Under the pieces are notes generated by a model that was given only the letters and a program-made list of their open reading frames with translations, was not told where the DNA came from and did not search any database. A stretch of 64,000 nt of DNA, from assembly GCF_040545475.1 (NCBI RefSeq), contig NZ_JBEPMA010000006.1, forward strand, positions 27,349 to 91,348. Reading direction: 5' to 3'. The DNA is from Peptoniphilus_A olsenii. GTDB lineage: Bacteria; Bacillota; Clostridia; Tissierellales; Peptoniphilaceae. Shown one piece after another: positions 8,600 through 16,875 of this stretch. Numbering within the stretch: position 1 is the stretch's first letter; each line of letters begins with the position of its first letter. The position numbers were made by a program, and so were the translations under genes.

Positions 8600-9501
8600 A
8601 AATCATTTTTTATAAGTTTTTGAATTTGTTGATTTTTTAAGTTCTTTCCTATAACTACAAATTTGGGGCTGGTTATATCGCCTATATCTCCTATTTTGTA
8701 ACTTCCATTTACATAATCAAATCTAATGTTGCCAGCAGATGTGGCAAAAAACCCTTTAGAGCGGATAATATTTCCATATTTTCCCATAGAAAAATTTTCT
8801 AAAATATAAATTAGTTCATCGACTGATTTTATATTGACATCTTTGATGCCTAAAGTCTCTAAATCTTTGTCATATATATTTTCGTTTCTTTGGATTGCAA
8901 GTTTGCCTTTTTTGCTCAAAATTCTTGACCACTGCTTTTTATTCCAATTTTTGTAGTGCGTGAACATATCTTCTGTAGGATTTATATTTAAATTTTTATA
9001 AATATTTTTAAAGTCATCTTCAGAAAAATTTTCAGATTTAGAAACTACAATATGTTTTGAATTATCTAGTTGGTTAAAAAAGTAATCGCTAAATTCATTT
9101 TTAGACGAGATATAATTCTCTCCATCTATTATCACTACAGGATCAAGCAGTCCAATTCTATCATATAAAACAGGTTTTAGATTGCCTAAAATATTGCTCA
9201 GAAAGGCAACTCCACTTGGTTCTACTACTAAGACATCGGGAGATAATGTGTTTTCAATAGTGACAACTGTACTAGAAAAATCTATTTTACTTGAGCAACA
9301 AATGCAGCCTTCTGATATTTCTTCTATTTTCAGATTATTTAGCGAATTTACTTCTGATTTTCTGAGTACTTCTCCATCAATATCCAATTCTGAAAATTCA
9401 TTTTCCACTATGACAAAATCCCTGCCAGTAGCTTTTGCCATTTCTTTAATGAATGTAGTTTTGCCTGCTCCCAAAAATCCTGAAATTATCAAAATTTCCA
9501 T
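8590..9501 (-). CDS. COG0523 (CobW/YciC-type) GTPase metallochaperone
   Basis: A 303-residue P-loop GTPase of the G3E family. Walker A GFLGAGKTT is at residues 8-16 and the metal-binding CxCC motif (CICC) at residues 66-69. VVEPSG follows as a Walker B-like segment and VVSKSE resembles the guanine-specificity motif. Family members deliver zinc, cobalt or other metals to target proteins. No zinc-transport or cobalamin gene is adjacent, so the metal is unknown. The ATG at 9501 has GGAG six bases upstream; the in-frame ATG at 9513 has no ribosome site. The 5' region carries nested inverted repeats that may be an operator. Confidence 0.85.
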   Translation of the reverse strand: MEILIISGFLGAGKTTFIKEMAKATGRDFVIVENEFSELDIDGEVLRKSEVNSLNNLKIEEISEGCICCSSKIDFSSTVVTIENTLSPDVLVVEPSGVAFLSNILGNLKPVLYDRIGLLDPVVIIDGENYISSKNEFSDYFFNQLDNSKHIVVSKSENFSEDDFKNIYKNLNINPTEDMFTHYKNWNKKQWSRILSKKGKLAIQRNENIYDKDLETLGIKDVNIKSVDELIYILENFSMGKYGNIIRSKGFFATSAGNIRFDYVNGSYKIGDIGDITSPKFVVIGKNLKNQQIQKLIKNDLPS

Positions 9502-9531
9502 AATACTCTCCATTTTTAATAAAATTTAAAG

Positions 9532-9652
9532 CCGAATACATAAATAAGAAATGTATCCGACTTTATTTTATACTAATATTAGATTGAAACAAGACAGAAA
9601 ATTAAGTTCTGTATGAAACAAGTTTCGTTTTAAAAAATTCTAGTATTAATAT
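9532..9652 (-). promoter_or_regulatory. Nested inverted repeats between adh and the COG0523 gene
   Basis: Three structures are visible. A hairpin has arms GAATACAT/ATGTATCC (about 9534-9558). An inner repeat ACAGAA/TTCTGT is flanked by two direct GAAACAAG copies (about 9587-9625). An outer imperfect repeat is made of TACTAATATTAGA and TCTAGTATTAATA (about 9571-9583 and 9638-9650). The stretch is the 3' end of the adh transcript and the 5' region of the metallochaperone gene, so it could be a terminator, an operator, or both. Confidence 0.4.
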
Positions 9653-10714
9653 TTATTCTTCAATAACAACAACTGGTTTGATTAAGTCTTTTGGTTTATC
9701 TTTCATTAGCATTAGTGCTTCTTCTACATGTTCAAACCCATTGAATTTGTGAGTTAGAAGAGGTTTTACATCTAGCTTTTTATTAGAAATTAAACTTGCT
9801 AATTTTTCAAGTCTATATCTTCCGCCAGGCATTAGTCCCCCAATAATTTGTTTGTGACCCATGCCAACGCCCCATTCTGCACGAGGAATATTGATATAAG
9901 TTCCTGAACCAAGATAATTAACATTTCCAATTTTGCCGCCTGGTTTAAGTGCTTTTATAACAGGTTCAAAAGTTTCTACTCCTCCACCTGCAATAATAGC
10001 TTTGTCTACTCCTTTTCCATCTGTGAGTTTGAGAACTTGTTCGTCAATTGGACCTTCTTTATAAGATATAAAATCTGTAGCACCATAACCTTTTGCCGCT
10101 TCAATAGTAACGGGACGTGAACCGACAGCGATAATTCGAGATGCTCCTCTTAAATTAGCACCTGCCACTGCCATAAGTCCAACTGGACCAATTCCTACTA
10201 CTAAAACTGTGTCTCCAAATTGAATGTCGGCAAGTTCGGCTCCATGAAAACCAGTTGGTACCATATCTGATAGCATACACGCTTCAGCAGTTGTGATATT
10301 ATCTGGCAAGTGGGCTAGGTTTCCATCTGCGTCATTTACATGAAAATATTCTGCGAAAACTCCATCCTTAAAATTGGAAAATTTCCATCCACCAAGCATC
10401 TCGCCAGAATGCATAGGAAAACCGCTTTGTGCCTCTACAGAATTCCAATCAGGAGTGATAGCTGCAACCATTACTCTGTCGCCAACTTTGAAATCTTTAA
10501 CAGATTCGCCGACTTCATCTACAACTCCACAACCTTCGTGGCCAAGAATCATATTTTCACGCTCACCAATGGCACCTTCCCATACTGTATGAACATCAGA
10601 AGTGCATGGAGATAAGGCAAGTGGTCTAATTATTGCATCATTAGGACCGCAAACAGGTCTTTCTTTTTCAATCCAGCCTGTTTCTCCAATTTTTAACATT
10701 GCATAACCTTTCAT
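9653..10714 (-). CDS. adh: NADP-dependent secondary alcohol dehydrogenase (zinc MDR family)
   Basis: A 353-residue medium-chain dehydrogenase close to the Clostridium beijerinckii/Thermoanaerobacter secondary alcohol enzymes, which interconvert acetone and isopropanol and similar ketone/alcohol pairs. The catalytic zinc ligands fall at the family positions: Cys37, His59, Glu60 and Asp150. The NADP-binding set Gly198, Ser199, Arg200 and Tyr218 is also complete, and GIGPVG (174-179) is the Rossmann turn. The structural-zinc cysteines are absent, as in that group. ATG at 10714 follows AAGGAGG; a longer frame to 10744 lacks a site. It is monocistronic, with a repeat block upstream. Confidence 0.93.
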   Translation of the reverse strand: MKGYAMLKIGETGWIEKERPVCGPNDAIIRPLALSPCTSDVHTVWEGAIGERENMILGHEGCGVVDEVGESVKDFKVGDRVMVAAITPDWNSVEAQSGFPMHSGEMLGGWKFSNFKDGVFAEYFHVNDADGNLAHLPDNITTAEACMLSDMVPTGFHGAELADIQFGDTVLVVGIGPVGLMAVAGANLRGASRIIAVGSRPVTIEAAKGYGATDFISYKEGPIDEQVLKLTDGKGVDKAIIAGGGVETFEPVIKALKPGGKIGNVNYLGSGTYINIPRAEWGVGMGHKQIIGGLMPGGRYRLEKLASLISNKKLDVKPLLTHKFNGFEHVEEALMLMKDKPKDLIKPVVVIEE

Positions 10715-10859
10715 TACTTCCTCCTTGTTTGTTAGAATTTTCAAATAAGTTTATTAATAAAGTATATTATTAATACTTATTTAATTATTACCACAACTTT
10801 GATATTGTATTCACGAGTTTTTTATTCTTGTGACTACTTTTTCTATTTATAGTTATATA

Positions 10860-11180
10860 TTCTCTCCACTAATTGTAGACTCTCCATGCGTTCGCAACGC
10901 TTTTTAGTCGAGATGACAGTTGAAAACACTTGAAAGCCCCCACAACTGTCATTCCGAGCGAGCAAAGCGAAAGTCGCCGTGTACTCGAAGAGTGAGGAAT
11001 CTGCCTGTAGAGGAGTCGTTCTGTAAAAATAAATAAAAAAATTTTATTACAAAATAAAAAGAAAAACCATTAAGAAATGAAATGTAGATAAAGTGACAAC
11101 CCCTACAACTGTCATTCCGAGCGGAAAACCCGAAAGGTTTGCAGTCGAGGAATCTGCCTGTACTGGAGTAGTTCTGTGTG
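10860..11180 (-). repeat. Intergenic repeat block III (inverted orientation)
   Basis: A Q module (10860-10920, with AACGC...GCTTTTTAGTCGAGATGAC) is joined through the linker CAGTTGAAAACACTTGAAAG to a P module carrying the CTCTTCGAGT-type cassette (10948-11035). A second P module carries the AAACCC/GGGTTT palindrome (11108-11178). It reads on the minus strand relative to blocks I, II and IV, and lies between two minus-strand genes, upstream of adh. Confidence 0.88.
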
Positions 11181-11182
11181 CA

Positions 11183-11224
11183 TAAATAAAAAGAGCCGCA
11201 ATAGTATGCTACCAAATCGACTCT
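11183..11224 (-). terminator. Intrinsic terminator downstream of the MATE gene
   Basis: On the minus strand, AGAGTCG and GCGGCTCT form an imperfect stem around an 18-base loop, followed by TTTTTATTT. It begins 20 bases after the stop codon. Confidence 0.65.
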
Positions 11225-11243
11225 TTTTTTAAATACTTTTTAT

Positions 11244-12611
11244 TTATTTTGCGGCATTTGCTGTGACTTCTTGTCTCCAATTTCCAAATTTATAATATAA
11301 TAAATTCAATATCATATTTAAAGCATAGGATACTGGATATGCTACACTTATTACTCTAATCGAATTAAATATTGGCATTGCAAAATGCACTGCTACCAGT
11401 CTAAATATACAAATAGAAAATAGTGAAATAATCATTGGTGGCATTGCTTTTCCGCACCCTCTGACAAAACCCGATACTGTTTCGGCCACGCCAAAAGACC
11501 ATATGCCAAGACTTATTATTTTCAAGAAATCTGCTCCATAATCTACTACAATAGGATCGGAGTTAAACATGGCTATGAGAGGCCTTGCAAAAACTATTGC
11601 GATTATAGATAAAATAGCCGACAATCCAATAACTATTATAACTGAAACTTTGACTCCTTCTCTTAGTCTTTCAATTTTTCTCGCACCAAAATTTTGCCCT
11701 GCAAATGTAGTTACCGCAAGTGCGACTGCTTGTAGCGACATGAATATAAAACCATCGATACGTCCTTCTGCAGCTATTCCTGCAATGGCCGCTGAGCCAA
11801 AAGAGTTTATCTTCGCTTGGAACACAACATTGGTAAATGATAGTAGTGCAGTTTGTAGTCCTGTTGGTATACCTATTTGAAAAATCTGCTTTGCTTCTTC
11901 TTTGTAGAGTTTAATTTCATCTGTTCTCAGTTTATAACTGGCATCAGTTTTCAAAAGTGAAACAGTTACAAGTATTGCAGATACTACTTGTGAGCCTAGT
12001 GTTGCAAGCCCCGCTCCTAATACGGATAAATTTAAATATCCCACTAATAAAAGGTCCAAAACTATATTTACAACTGCTGAAACGCATAAGAAGTTAAAAG
12101 GTCTCTTCGAATCTCCTGCAGCTCTTAGAATTGAAGCTCCCATATTATATATTAAAATTGGAATAGTGCCCAAGAAAAATACTCTCATATATGTTGCTGC
12201 ATCTTCAGCAATCTCGGGAGGGGTATCTAAGAGTTTTAAAAATAATGGAGTGGTAAGAATACCTACCAAAGTTATACCAAGCCCCGATACTATGCCGAGA
12301 AAATATGAACATCCTACTGACTTGCGCAGTTCTTCTCTATTATTAGATCCATAATAGAGAGAAATTATTACAGACGCACCAGTAGTAAGACCCAAGAAAA
12401 GACCAATTAATAAGTTTGATATTGGTCCTGTTGCACCAACGGCAGCCATAGGATTTTTACCTGCAAATTGTCCAACTATCATAAGGTCGGCAGTATTATA
12501 AAGTTGTTGCAAAAAATTGGTTAGAAGAAGAGGAATAGCAAACTTAATCAAACCTTCTGCTATTGAGCCAGTTGTCAGATTAATATTTCTACTTATCTTC
12601 TTTTTACTCAT
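11244..12611 (-). CDS. MATE-family multidrug efflux transporter
   Basis: A 455-residue protein with about 12 hydrophobic segments in two similar halves. The N-terminal part (LLTNFLQQLYNTADLMIVGQF) is characteristic of the MATE/NorM-MepA group. These export cationic drugs or metabolites in exchange for Na+ or H+. The start overlaps the end of the epimerase gene by 8 bases, so translation is probably coupled. The divergent LysR gene across the 13.23-13.60 kb gap may control this pair. The substrate is unknown. Confidence 0.9.
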   Translation of the reverse strand: MSKKKISRNINLTTGSIAEGLIKFAIPLLLTNFLQQLYNTADLMIVGQFAGKNPMAAVGATGPISNLLIGLFLGLTTGASVIISLYYGSNNREELRKSVGCSYFLGIVSGLGITLVGILTTPLFLKLLDTPPEIAEDAATYMRVFFLGTIPILIYNMGASILRAAGDSKRPFNFLCVSAVVNIVLDLLLVGYLNLSVLGAGLATLGSQVVSAILVTVSLLKTDASYKLRTDEIKLYKEEAKQIFQIGIPTGLQTALLSFTNVVFQAKINSFGSAAIAGIAAEGRIDGFIFMSLQAVALAVTTFAGQNFGARKIERLREGVKVSVIIVIGLSAILSIIAIVFARPLIAMFNSDPIVVDYGADFLKIISLGIWSFGVAETVSGFVRGCGKAMPPMIISLFSICIFRLVAVHFAMPIFNSIRVISVAYPVSYALNMILNLLYYKFGNWRQEVTANAAK

Positions 12612-13230
12612 CTCGGTACCTCACAATCCCAATGTAGACTGGTGTAATCTTGCCTACATTGCTATTTAAAAGTTCGCCTTCTTTTATATCAGTTATTGCA
12701 AAAGTTTCGCGTGCTCTGACACATTGTCCATATTCATCGCCAGTATTCGAATCCATACCGCTTGGAATATCCACAGAAACAACATAATTTCCGTGCAAAT
12801 TAATATTAGTTATAATATCATTGTATAATTTTGATAATTTTCTATTTAATCCTGTTCCAAAAATAGCGTCAACAGTTACTTCGGCAACCTCTAAAGACTC
12901 TATCAAATAATCATATTCGTCTTCTTCAATATAAAAAACTGAATCTGTTAATTTTTTTATAATTTCAAGATTAGTTGAAAAATCCTCAGAAAAATTGTCT
13001 CCAACTACAAAAATTTCAACTTCTTTGCCATTTAATATTAAATGTCGTGCAATGACAAGTCCATCACCGCCGTTATTGCCAGCACCACATATAATTGTAA
13101 AAGATGAATAATCATTTATTTTATTAAAAATTGCCATCCCTGCATTTTCCATCAAAACTAAGGAATTTATACCAAATTCTTCGATTGTTCTTTTTTCTAG
13201 CTCTATCATTTTTTCTCTCGAAATTGCCAT
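12604..13230 (-). CDS. nnrE: NAD(P)H-hydrate epimerase (YjeF N-terminal domain)
   Basis: A 208-residue protein of the YjeF_N family that epimerises R- and S-forms of hydrated NAD(P)H for repair. Signatures are LMENAG near residue 27, GAGNNGGDGLV near 48-58 and VDIPSGMDSNTGD near residue 155 (catalytic Asp and metal/K+ site). Many bacteria fuse this domain to the ADP-dependent dehydratase; here it stands alone, and no dehydratase gene is in the window. ATG at 13230 is placed six bases after GGGGTG; the GTG at 13239 overlaps that site. It leads a two-gene unit with the MATE pump. Confidence 0.9.
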   Translation of the reverse strand: MAISREKMIELEKRTIEEFGINSLVLMENAGMAIFNKINDYSSFTIICGAGNNGGDGLVIARHLILNGKEVEIFVVGDNFSEDFSTNLEIIKKLTDSVFYIEEDEYDYLIESLEVAEVTVDAIFGTGLNRKLSKLYNDIITNINLHGNYVVSVDIPSGMDSNTGDEYGQCVRARETFAITDIKEGELLNSNVGKITPVYIGIVRYRDE

Positions 13231-13601
13231 AGCTTTCACCCCTTAATATTTATATGATATACGATATTAAAAGTTATTTAAAGAGTTTAAAAAAATTTTC
13301 ACAAATATTTTTACAATTAATTTAAAACTCTTGAATAAATATACCGCCAAACTTTTATAAAATTAGAATTGTAATTTTTAGAAAGATAATTTAAAATACA
13401 AAAAGTAAATAATTTTGGTACAAAAATCTCATTTTATAAAGCTTATAACCCAATAGAAAATTTGATATAAGAATTATATATTCATAAATATATTTAATAT
13501 TAATGAAATTAACACATTTCTCAAAATTTAGTATTAGCTTTTTTCTATAATTCTTGATTTTTAAATATATTCATATTAAACTAATATTAAGGGAGGTAAA
13601 C
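13231..13601. promoter_or_regulatory. Divergent control region between nnrE-MATE and the LysR gene
   Basis: 370 very AT-rich bases with no gene. It has several TATAAT-like hexamers and partly symmetric AT stretches (for example ATATTCATAAATATATTTAAT near 13480-13500) where a LysR-type T-N11-A site could lie, but I cannot single one out. It ends with the GGGAGG ribosome site of the LysR gene at 13591. Confidence 0.4.
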
Positions 13602-14486
13602 ATGACAATTCGCGATTTAGAAATATTTATTGAGGTAGTTAGGACAAAAAATATGTCTGGTGCTGCCAAAAACTTAAATATATCACAACCAACTGTTTCT
13701 CATGCAATATCACAGATTGAGAACGAGTACAATGTAAAGCTCTTCGATCGTATATCAAAAAAACTTTACATAACAGACGTGGGGCTTAGGCTTTATAATT
13801 CTGCACTAGTCCTTTTAAGAGAATTTGAAGACACAATAATTTTTCTTCATGGTTCGTCAAAATCTCACAATATAAACCTTGGAGTTAGCTCAAACTTTGG
13901 TTCAAATCTACTGCTTGAAATAGTAAATGAATTTGAAGAAAAAAACAAGGAGGCAAGTGTAAGAGTTTATGTTGATTCTAGAGAAAATTTATTAAACAAA
14001 ATTAAATCTGGTGAAATGAGCCTTGCTATAGTTGAAGGCGAGGCGGGTATAGAAAAGACAACGTCAATTCCATTTTTTAAAGACAAATTGGTGGTAATAT
14101 CTAATGAGAACTATAGCTTTGGCGATAAAAAGTGTTTGAATGCTGAAGATTTAAAAGATAGAACTTTCATTATGGGTGAATTTGATGAAAATTCAAAAAA
14201 AATTTTTCTAAATTATCTTAAAGGCAAGAATATATCAATTGATTTAAAATATATTTGCCAAAACAATGATATGGTTTTAAATATAATCAAAAATTCAGAT
14301 ACAATATCTCTCGGTTCACGATACTTCTTGAGAGATAAAAATTTGAAGATGCATGAATTTTGCGACCTGGAAATTGAGCGTAATTTTAATATTATTTATC
14401 ATAACGACCAAATTTTGAAAAAAGATATCAAATCATTTATCGATTTTATAGAAGAGAAATTTAACGATGAGAGTATTGGATCTTAA
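13602..14486 (+). CDS. LysR-family transcriptional regulator
   Basis: A 294-residue protein with an N-terminal winged helix-turn-helix (about residues 1-60, with MSGAAKNLNISQPTVSHAI as the recognition unit) and a LysR substrate-binding domain from about residue 90. ATG at 13602 follows GGGAGG; the open frame to 13554 lacks a site. It is divergent from nnrE and the MATE gene, the usual layout for a LysR regulator and its target, so these are the first candidates for regulation. The PAP2 gene overlaps its 3' end by 20 bases and is probably cotranscribed. The inducer is unknown. Confidence 0.88.
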   Translation: MTIRDLEIFIEVVRTKNMSGAAKNLNISQPTVSHAISQIENEYNVKLFDRISKKLYITDVGLRLYNSALVLLREFEDTIIFLHGSSKSHNINLGVSSNFGSNLLLEIVNEFEEKNKEASVRVYVDSRENLLNKIKSGEMSLAIVEGEAGIEKTTSIPFFKDKLVVISNENYSFGDKKCLNAEDLKDRTFIMGEFDENSKKIFLNYLKGKNISIDLKYICQNNDMVLNIIKNSDTISLGSRYFLRDKNLKMHEFCDLEIERNFNIIYHNDQILKKDIKSFIDFIEEKFNDESIGS

Positions 14487-14997
14487 TATATTAAGATTCT
14501 TACAAAAGTTGCGATTTCCACTTTTGGATTTACTGATGACTTTTGTAACTACAATTGGAAATGGCGGCATAATATGGATTGTCATAAGTTTGGTTTTACT
14601 GATACAGAATGATAAGAAGAACAGAATGGCTTTTACAATAATTTTGTCGTTGATAATATCATCAGTTATTGGTTTATTGATACTTAAACCAATAATAGCA
14701 AGACCAAGACCTTTCTTGACAGCTAATTTTAATGATTTGCTAATAAAAGCACCTATTGGATATTCCTTTCCATCAGGACATACCAGTTCATCATTTGCAG
14801 CAGGCACGGCAATATATAAACACAATAAAAAATTTGGGCATTTAGCTTTTGTACTTGCAACTCTTATAGCTATATCGAGAATGTATCACTTTGTGCATTA
14901 TCCTACAGATATAATTGGCGGAGTATTACTGGGGCTCGCAAGTGGAATAGTTTCTTATAAAATTACAAAACATATTGAAAATAAAAAGAAGGATTGA
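14467..14997 (+). CDS. PAP2-family membrane phosphatase (undecaprenyl-diphosphatase or lipid phosphatase type)
   Basis: A 176-residue protein with about five to six hydrophobic segments and the three-part PAP2 signature: K-x6-RP as KPIIARPRP near residues 77-85, PSGH near 101-104, and SR-x5-H-x3-D as SRMYHFVHYPTD near 137-148. Family members of this size (BcrC, YodM, PgpB-like) remove phosphate from undecaprenyl-PP or phosphatidylglycerol phosphate at the outer face of the membrane. The substrate cannot be assigned. The start overlaps the LysR gene by 20 bases and has only a weak GAAGAG site, which suggests coupling. Confidence 0.88.
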   Translation: MRVLDLNILRFLQKLRFPLLDLLMTFVTTIGNGGIIWIVISLVLLIQNDKKNRMAFTIILSLIISSVIGLLILKPIIARPRPFLTANFNDLLIKAPIGYSFPSGHTSSSFAAGTAIYKHNKKFGHLAFVLATLIAISRMYHFVHYPTDIIGGVLLGLASGIVSYKITKHIENKKKD

Positions 14998-15009
14998 CCT
15001 TCTTTTTTT
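14984..15009 (+). terminator. Intrinsic terminator of the LysR-PAP2 unit
   Basis: AAGAAGG and CCTTCTT flank a five-base loop that contains the stop codon, followed by a long T run. Confidence 0.9.
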
Positions 15010-15044
15010 ATTATGGAAATAAATGTGTTTTTGGAATTAATATT

Positions 15045-15770
15045 AATGAAAGATTTTTTATTTATCTTTACAGAACTGCTCCTTAAGAGGTAGATTCCTC
15101 GACTTCAAACCCTTCGAGTTTTCCGCTCGGAATGACAGTTGTAGGGGTTGTCGTTGCCCTTTCCAATGTCATCTCGACTAAAAAGCGATAGCGAACGCAT
15201 GGAGAGATCTACATGTGGAGAAGAGAATATGTAATGGTGAAATAAAAAATGTAGTGAAATAAGCATAAGAAAAGTCTTCTATTTATTCATACAGAGCGAC
15301 TCCTACACAGGCAGATTCCTCGACTTCAAACCCTTCGGGTTTTCCGCTCGGAATGACAGTTGTAGGGGTTGTCGTTGCCCTTTCCAATGTCATCTCGACT
15401 AAAAAGCGTTGCGAACGCATAAAGAGTCTTGCATGTGATGGAGAGAATTTTTCCTCCCATGTCATCCTGAGCGAAAGAAATCTGCGAAGATTTCTGAAGT
15501 CGAAGGATCTGCATGTGACGGAGAGATTTTGTTTAGGTAAAAAAGAAGTGTAATGGAAAAGATAAGAAAAAGACTTCTATTATTATTTACAGAGCGGCTA
15601 CTATACGGGCAGATTCCTTGACTACAGTAAATTCTTTTCAAGAATTCACTTCCGCTCGGAATGACAGTTGTAGGGGTTGTCGTTGCCCTTTCCAATGTCA
15701 TCTCGACTAAGTGAGCGGCAGCGAACGCATGGAGAGATCTACATTTAATGGAGAAAATCTGTAAAGTTTT
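15045..15770 (+). repeat. Intergenic repeat block IV (tandem P-Q units plus R)
   Basis: It sits between convergent genes. P-Q composites start near 15052, 15271 and 15574, each about 220-230 bases apart from the AT-rich head (TTTATTTAT..ACAGA) to the next head. An R module (about 15459-15518) is inserted between the second and third. P inserts are AAACCCTTCGAGTTT, AAACCCTTCGGGTTT, and AAATTCTTTTCAAGAATT. Q inner parts are AAGCGATAGCGAACGC, AAGCGTTGCGAACGC and the GAGCGGCAGCGAACGC form. This is the clearest view of the composite unit. Confidence 0.9.
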
Positions 15771-16022
15771 AAATAAAAAAGTATTCAAGCACCCAAACCA
15801 CGAACAACTATAGCAAAAAGTCGAAAAAGATTTTTAACTGTTCGAGCGACAGCGAGTTTTAAAAATCCGACTTTTTGCGAGTGAAAAGAAAAATTAAAGA
15901 GGTAAAAACTTTGTCTAAAAAAGGCGTGGGGGTTTGGTTGGTAGCTCGAAGGAAAGGAAAGGGGGCCTCGCAGCGAAAGCGGAATGCCCCTTTTCCTTCC
16001 TTCGAAATAAGAATAGAAGATG
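15771..16022 (+). repeat. Large hairpin repeat element S (long form)
   Basis: It begins TTTTAAATAAAAAAGTATTC and continues through AAGAGGTAAAAACTTTGTC and GGCGTGGGGGTTTGGTTGG. It ends in a long stem whose arms are CGAAGGAAAGGAAAGGGG and CCCCTTTTCCTTCCTTCG, capped by CTCGCAGCGAAAGCGGAAT. An inverted second copy lies at 42118-42290 and a 5' fragment at 3976-4030. It directly follows a Q module. Confidence 0.88.
15813..15878 (+). repeat. Extra 66-base hairpin inserted in element S
   Basis: Perfect outer arms GCAAAAAGTCG and CGACTTTTTGC, then inner arms GATTTTTAA and TTAAAAATC, with a GC-rich loop GTTCGAGCGACAGCGAG. The 42 kb copy of element S has the flanking sequence but not this hairpin, so it behaves like a separate insertion or a deletion module. 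Confidence 0.8.
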
Positions 16023-16039
16023 GTAGTTAGAAAATATTT

Positions 16040-16160
16040 ATTAAAAAAGGACTTTTATTGATTTTTAGAGAACGGCTCCTATACAGGCAGATTCTTCACT
16101 CTTCGAGTACACGGCGACTTCCGCTTTACTCGCTCGGAATGGCAGTTGTGGGGGTTATCA
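16040..16160 (+). repeat. Solitary P module next to ung
   Basis: AT-rich head, then ACAGGCAGATTCTTCACTCTTCG-type left part, CTCTTCGAGT cassette, CGCTCGGAATGGCAG right end and the linker GTGGGGGTTATC. It ends about 35 bases after the ung stop, in the gap between convergent genes. Confidence 0.85.
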
Positions 16161-16196
16161 CTATAGTTACTTTTCATATCTTAATAGTTTTACTTT

Positions 16197-16871
16197 TTAT
16201 TCTTCAATCTCCCAACTTGGGGCTTTTCGTCCATTTTCTTCTAAAAATTTATTGGCTCTTGTAAATGGTTTTGATCCAAAAAATCCTCTGTTTGCTGAAA
16301 ATGGGGATGGATGTGGTCCTTCTATTATTAGGTGTTTTTTATTTGTTATGAGTCTTTTTCGGTTTCTTGCGTGATTTCCCCAAAGTATAAATACTACTGG
16401 TTCTTCTTTTTGGTTGATTTTTTCTATGACTGCGTCCGTAAATATCTCCCAACCTATTTTTGAGTGACTCATTGGTTCGTGAGCTCTGACTGTAAGTGTC
16501 GTGTTTAGGAGCATTATTCCTTGTTTTGTCCATGATTTTAAGTATCCTTCTTTTGGTATTTCTACTCCTAAATCGTCATTTAATTCTTTGTATATATTTC
16601 TTAAGGATGGTGGAATTCTAACTCCTTTTTTTACTGAGAAAGCGAGTCCGTGAGCCTGACCTACATTGTGGTAGGGATCTTGACCTAGTATTAATACTTT
16701 TAAGTCTTTGTTAGAAGTGTAATTAAATGCATTAAATATATCTTCTGCTTTTGGAAATATTTGATAATTTTGATATTCTTTTATCAATAGTTTCCTTAAA
16801 TTTTGATAGTATTCTTTTTGAAATTCTTCTTCTAATATTTCTTGCCAATCATTTTTTATTATTTGTTTCAC
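16197..16871 (-). CDS. ung: Uracil-DNA glycosylase, family 1
   Basis: A 224-residue base-excision repair enzyme that removes uracil from DNA. GQDPYH at residues 63-68 holds the catalytic Asp; NTTLTV and the HPSPFSA loop (catalytic His and intercalating residue) are also present. I place the start at GTG 16871 because AGGTG lies five bases before it and the length then matches the family. An upstream TTG at 16895 would overlap trkA by 20 bases and lacks a site. It starts 4 bases after the trkA stop and is the last gene of the Trk unit. Confidence 0.95.
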   Translation of the reverse strand: MKQIIKNDWQEILEEEFQKEYYQNLRKLLIKEYQNYQIFPKAEDIFNAFNYTSNKDLKVLILGQDPYHNVGQAHGLAFSVKKGVRIPPSLRNIYKELNDDLGVEIPKEGYLKSWTKQGIMLLNTTLTVRAHEPMSHSKIGWEIFTDAVIEKINQKEEPVVFILWGNHARNRKRLITNKKHLIIEGPHPSPFSANRGFFGSKPFTRANKFLEENGRKAPSWEIEE

Positions 16872-16875
16872 TTTT

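Noticed and set aside
10783..10840. TTCACGAG...CTTGTGA symmetry upstream of the alcohol dehydrogenase, considered as a Rex site
   Set aside because: The half-sites are in the wrong orientation and spacing for a Rex operator; no other support.
15283..15788. Several overlapping short frames in repeat block IV
   Set aside because: They lie on both strands within P, Q, R and S repeats and shift frame with each copy.
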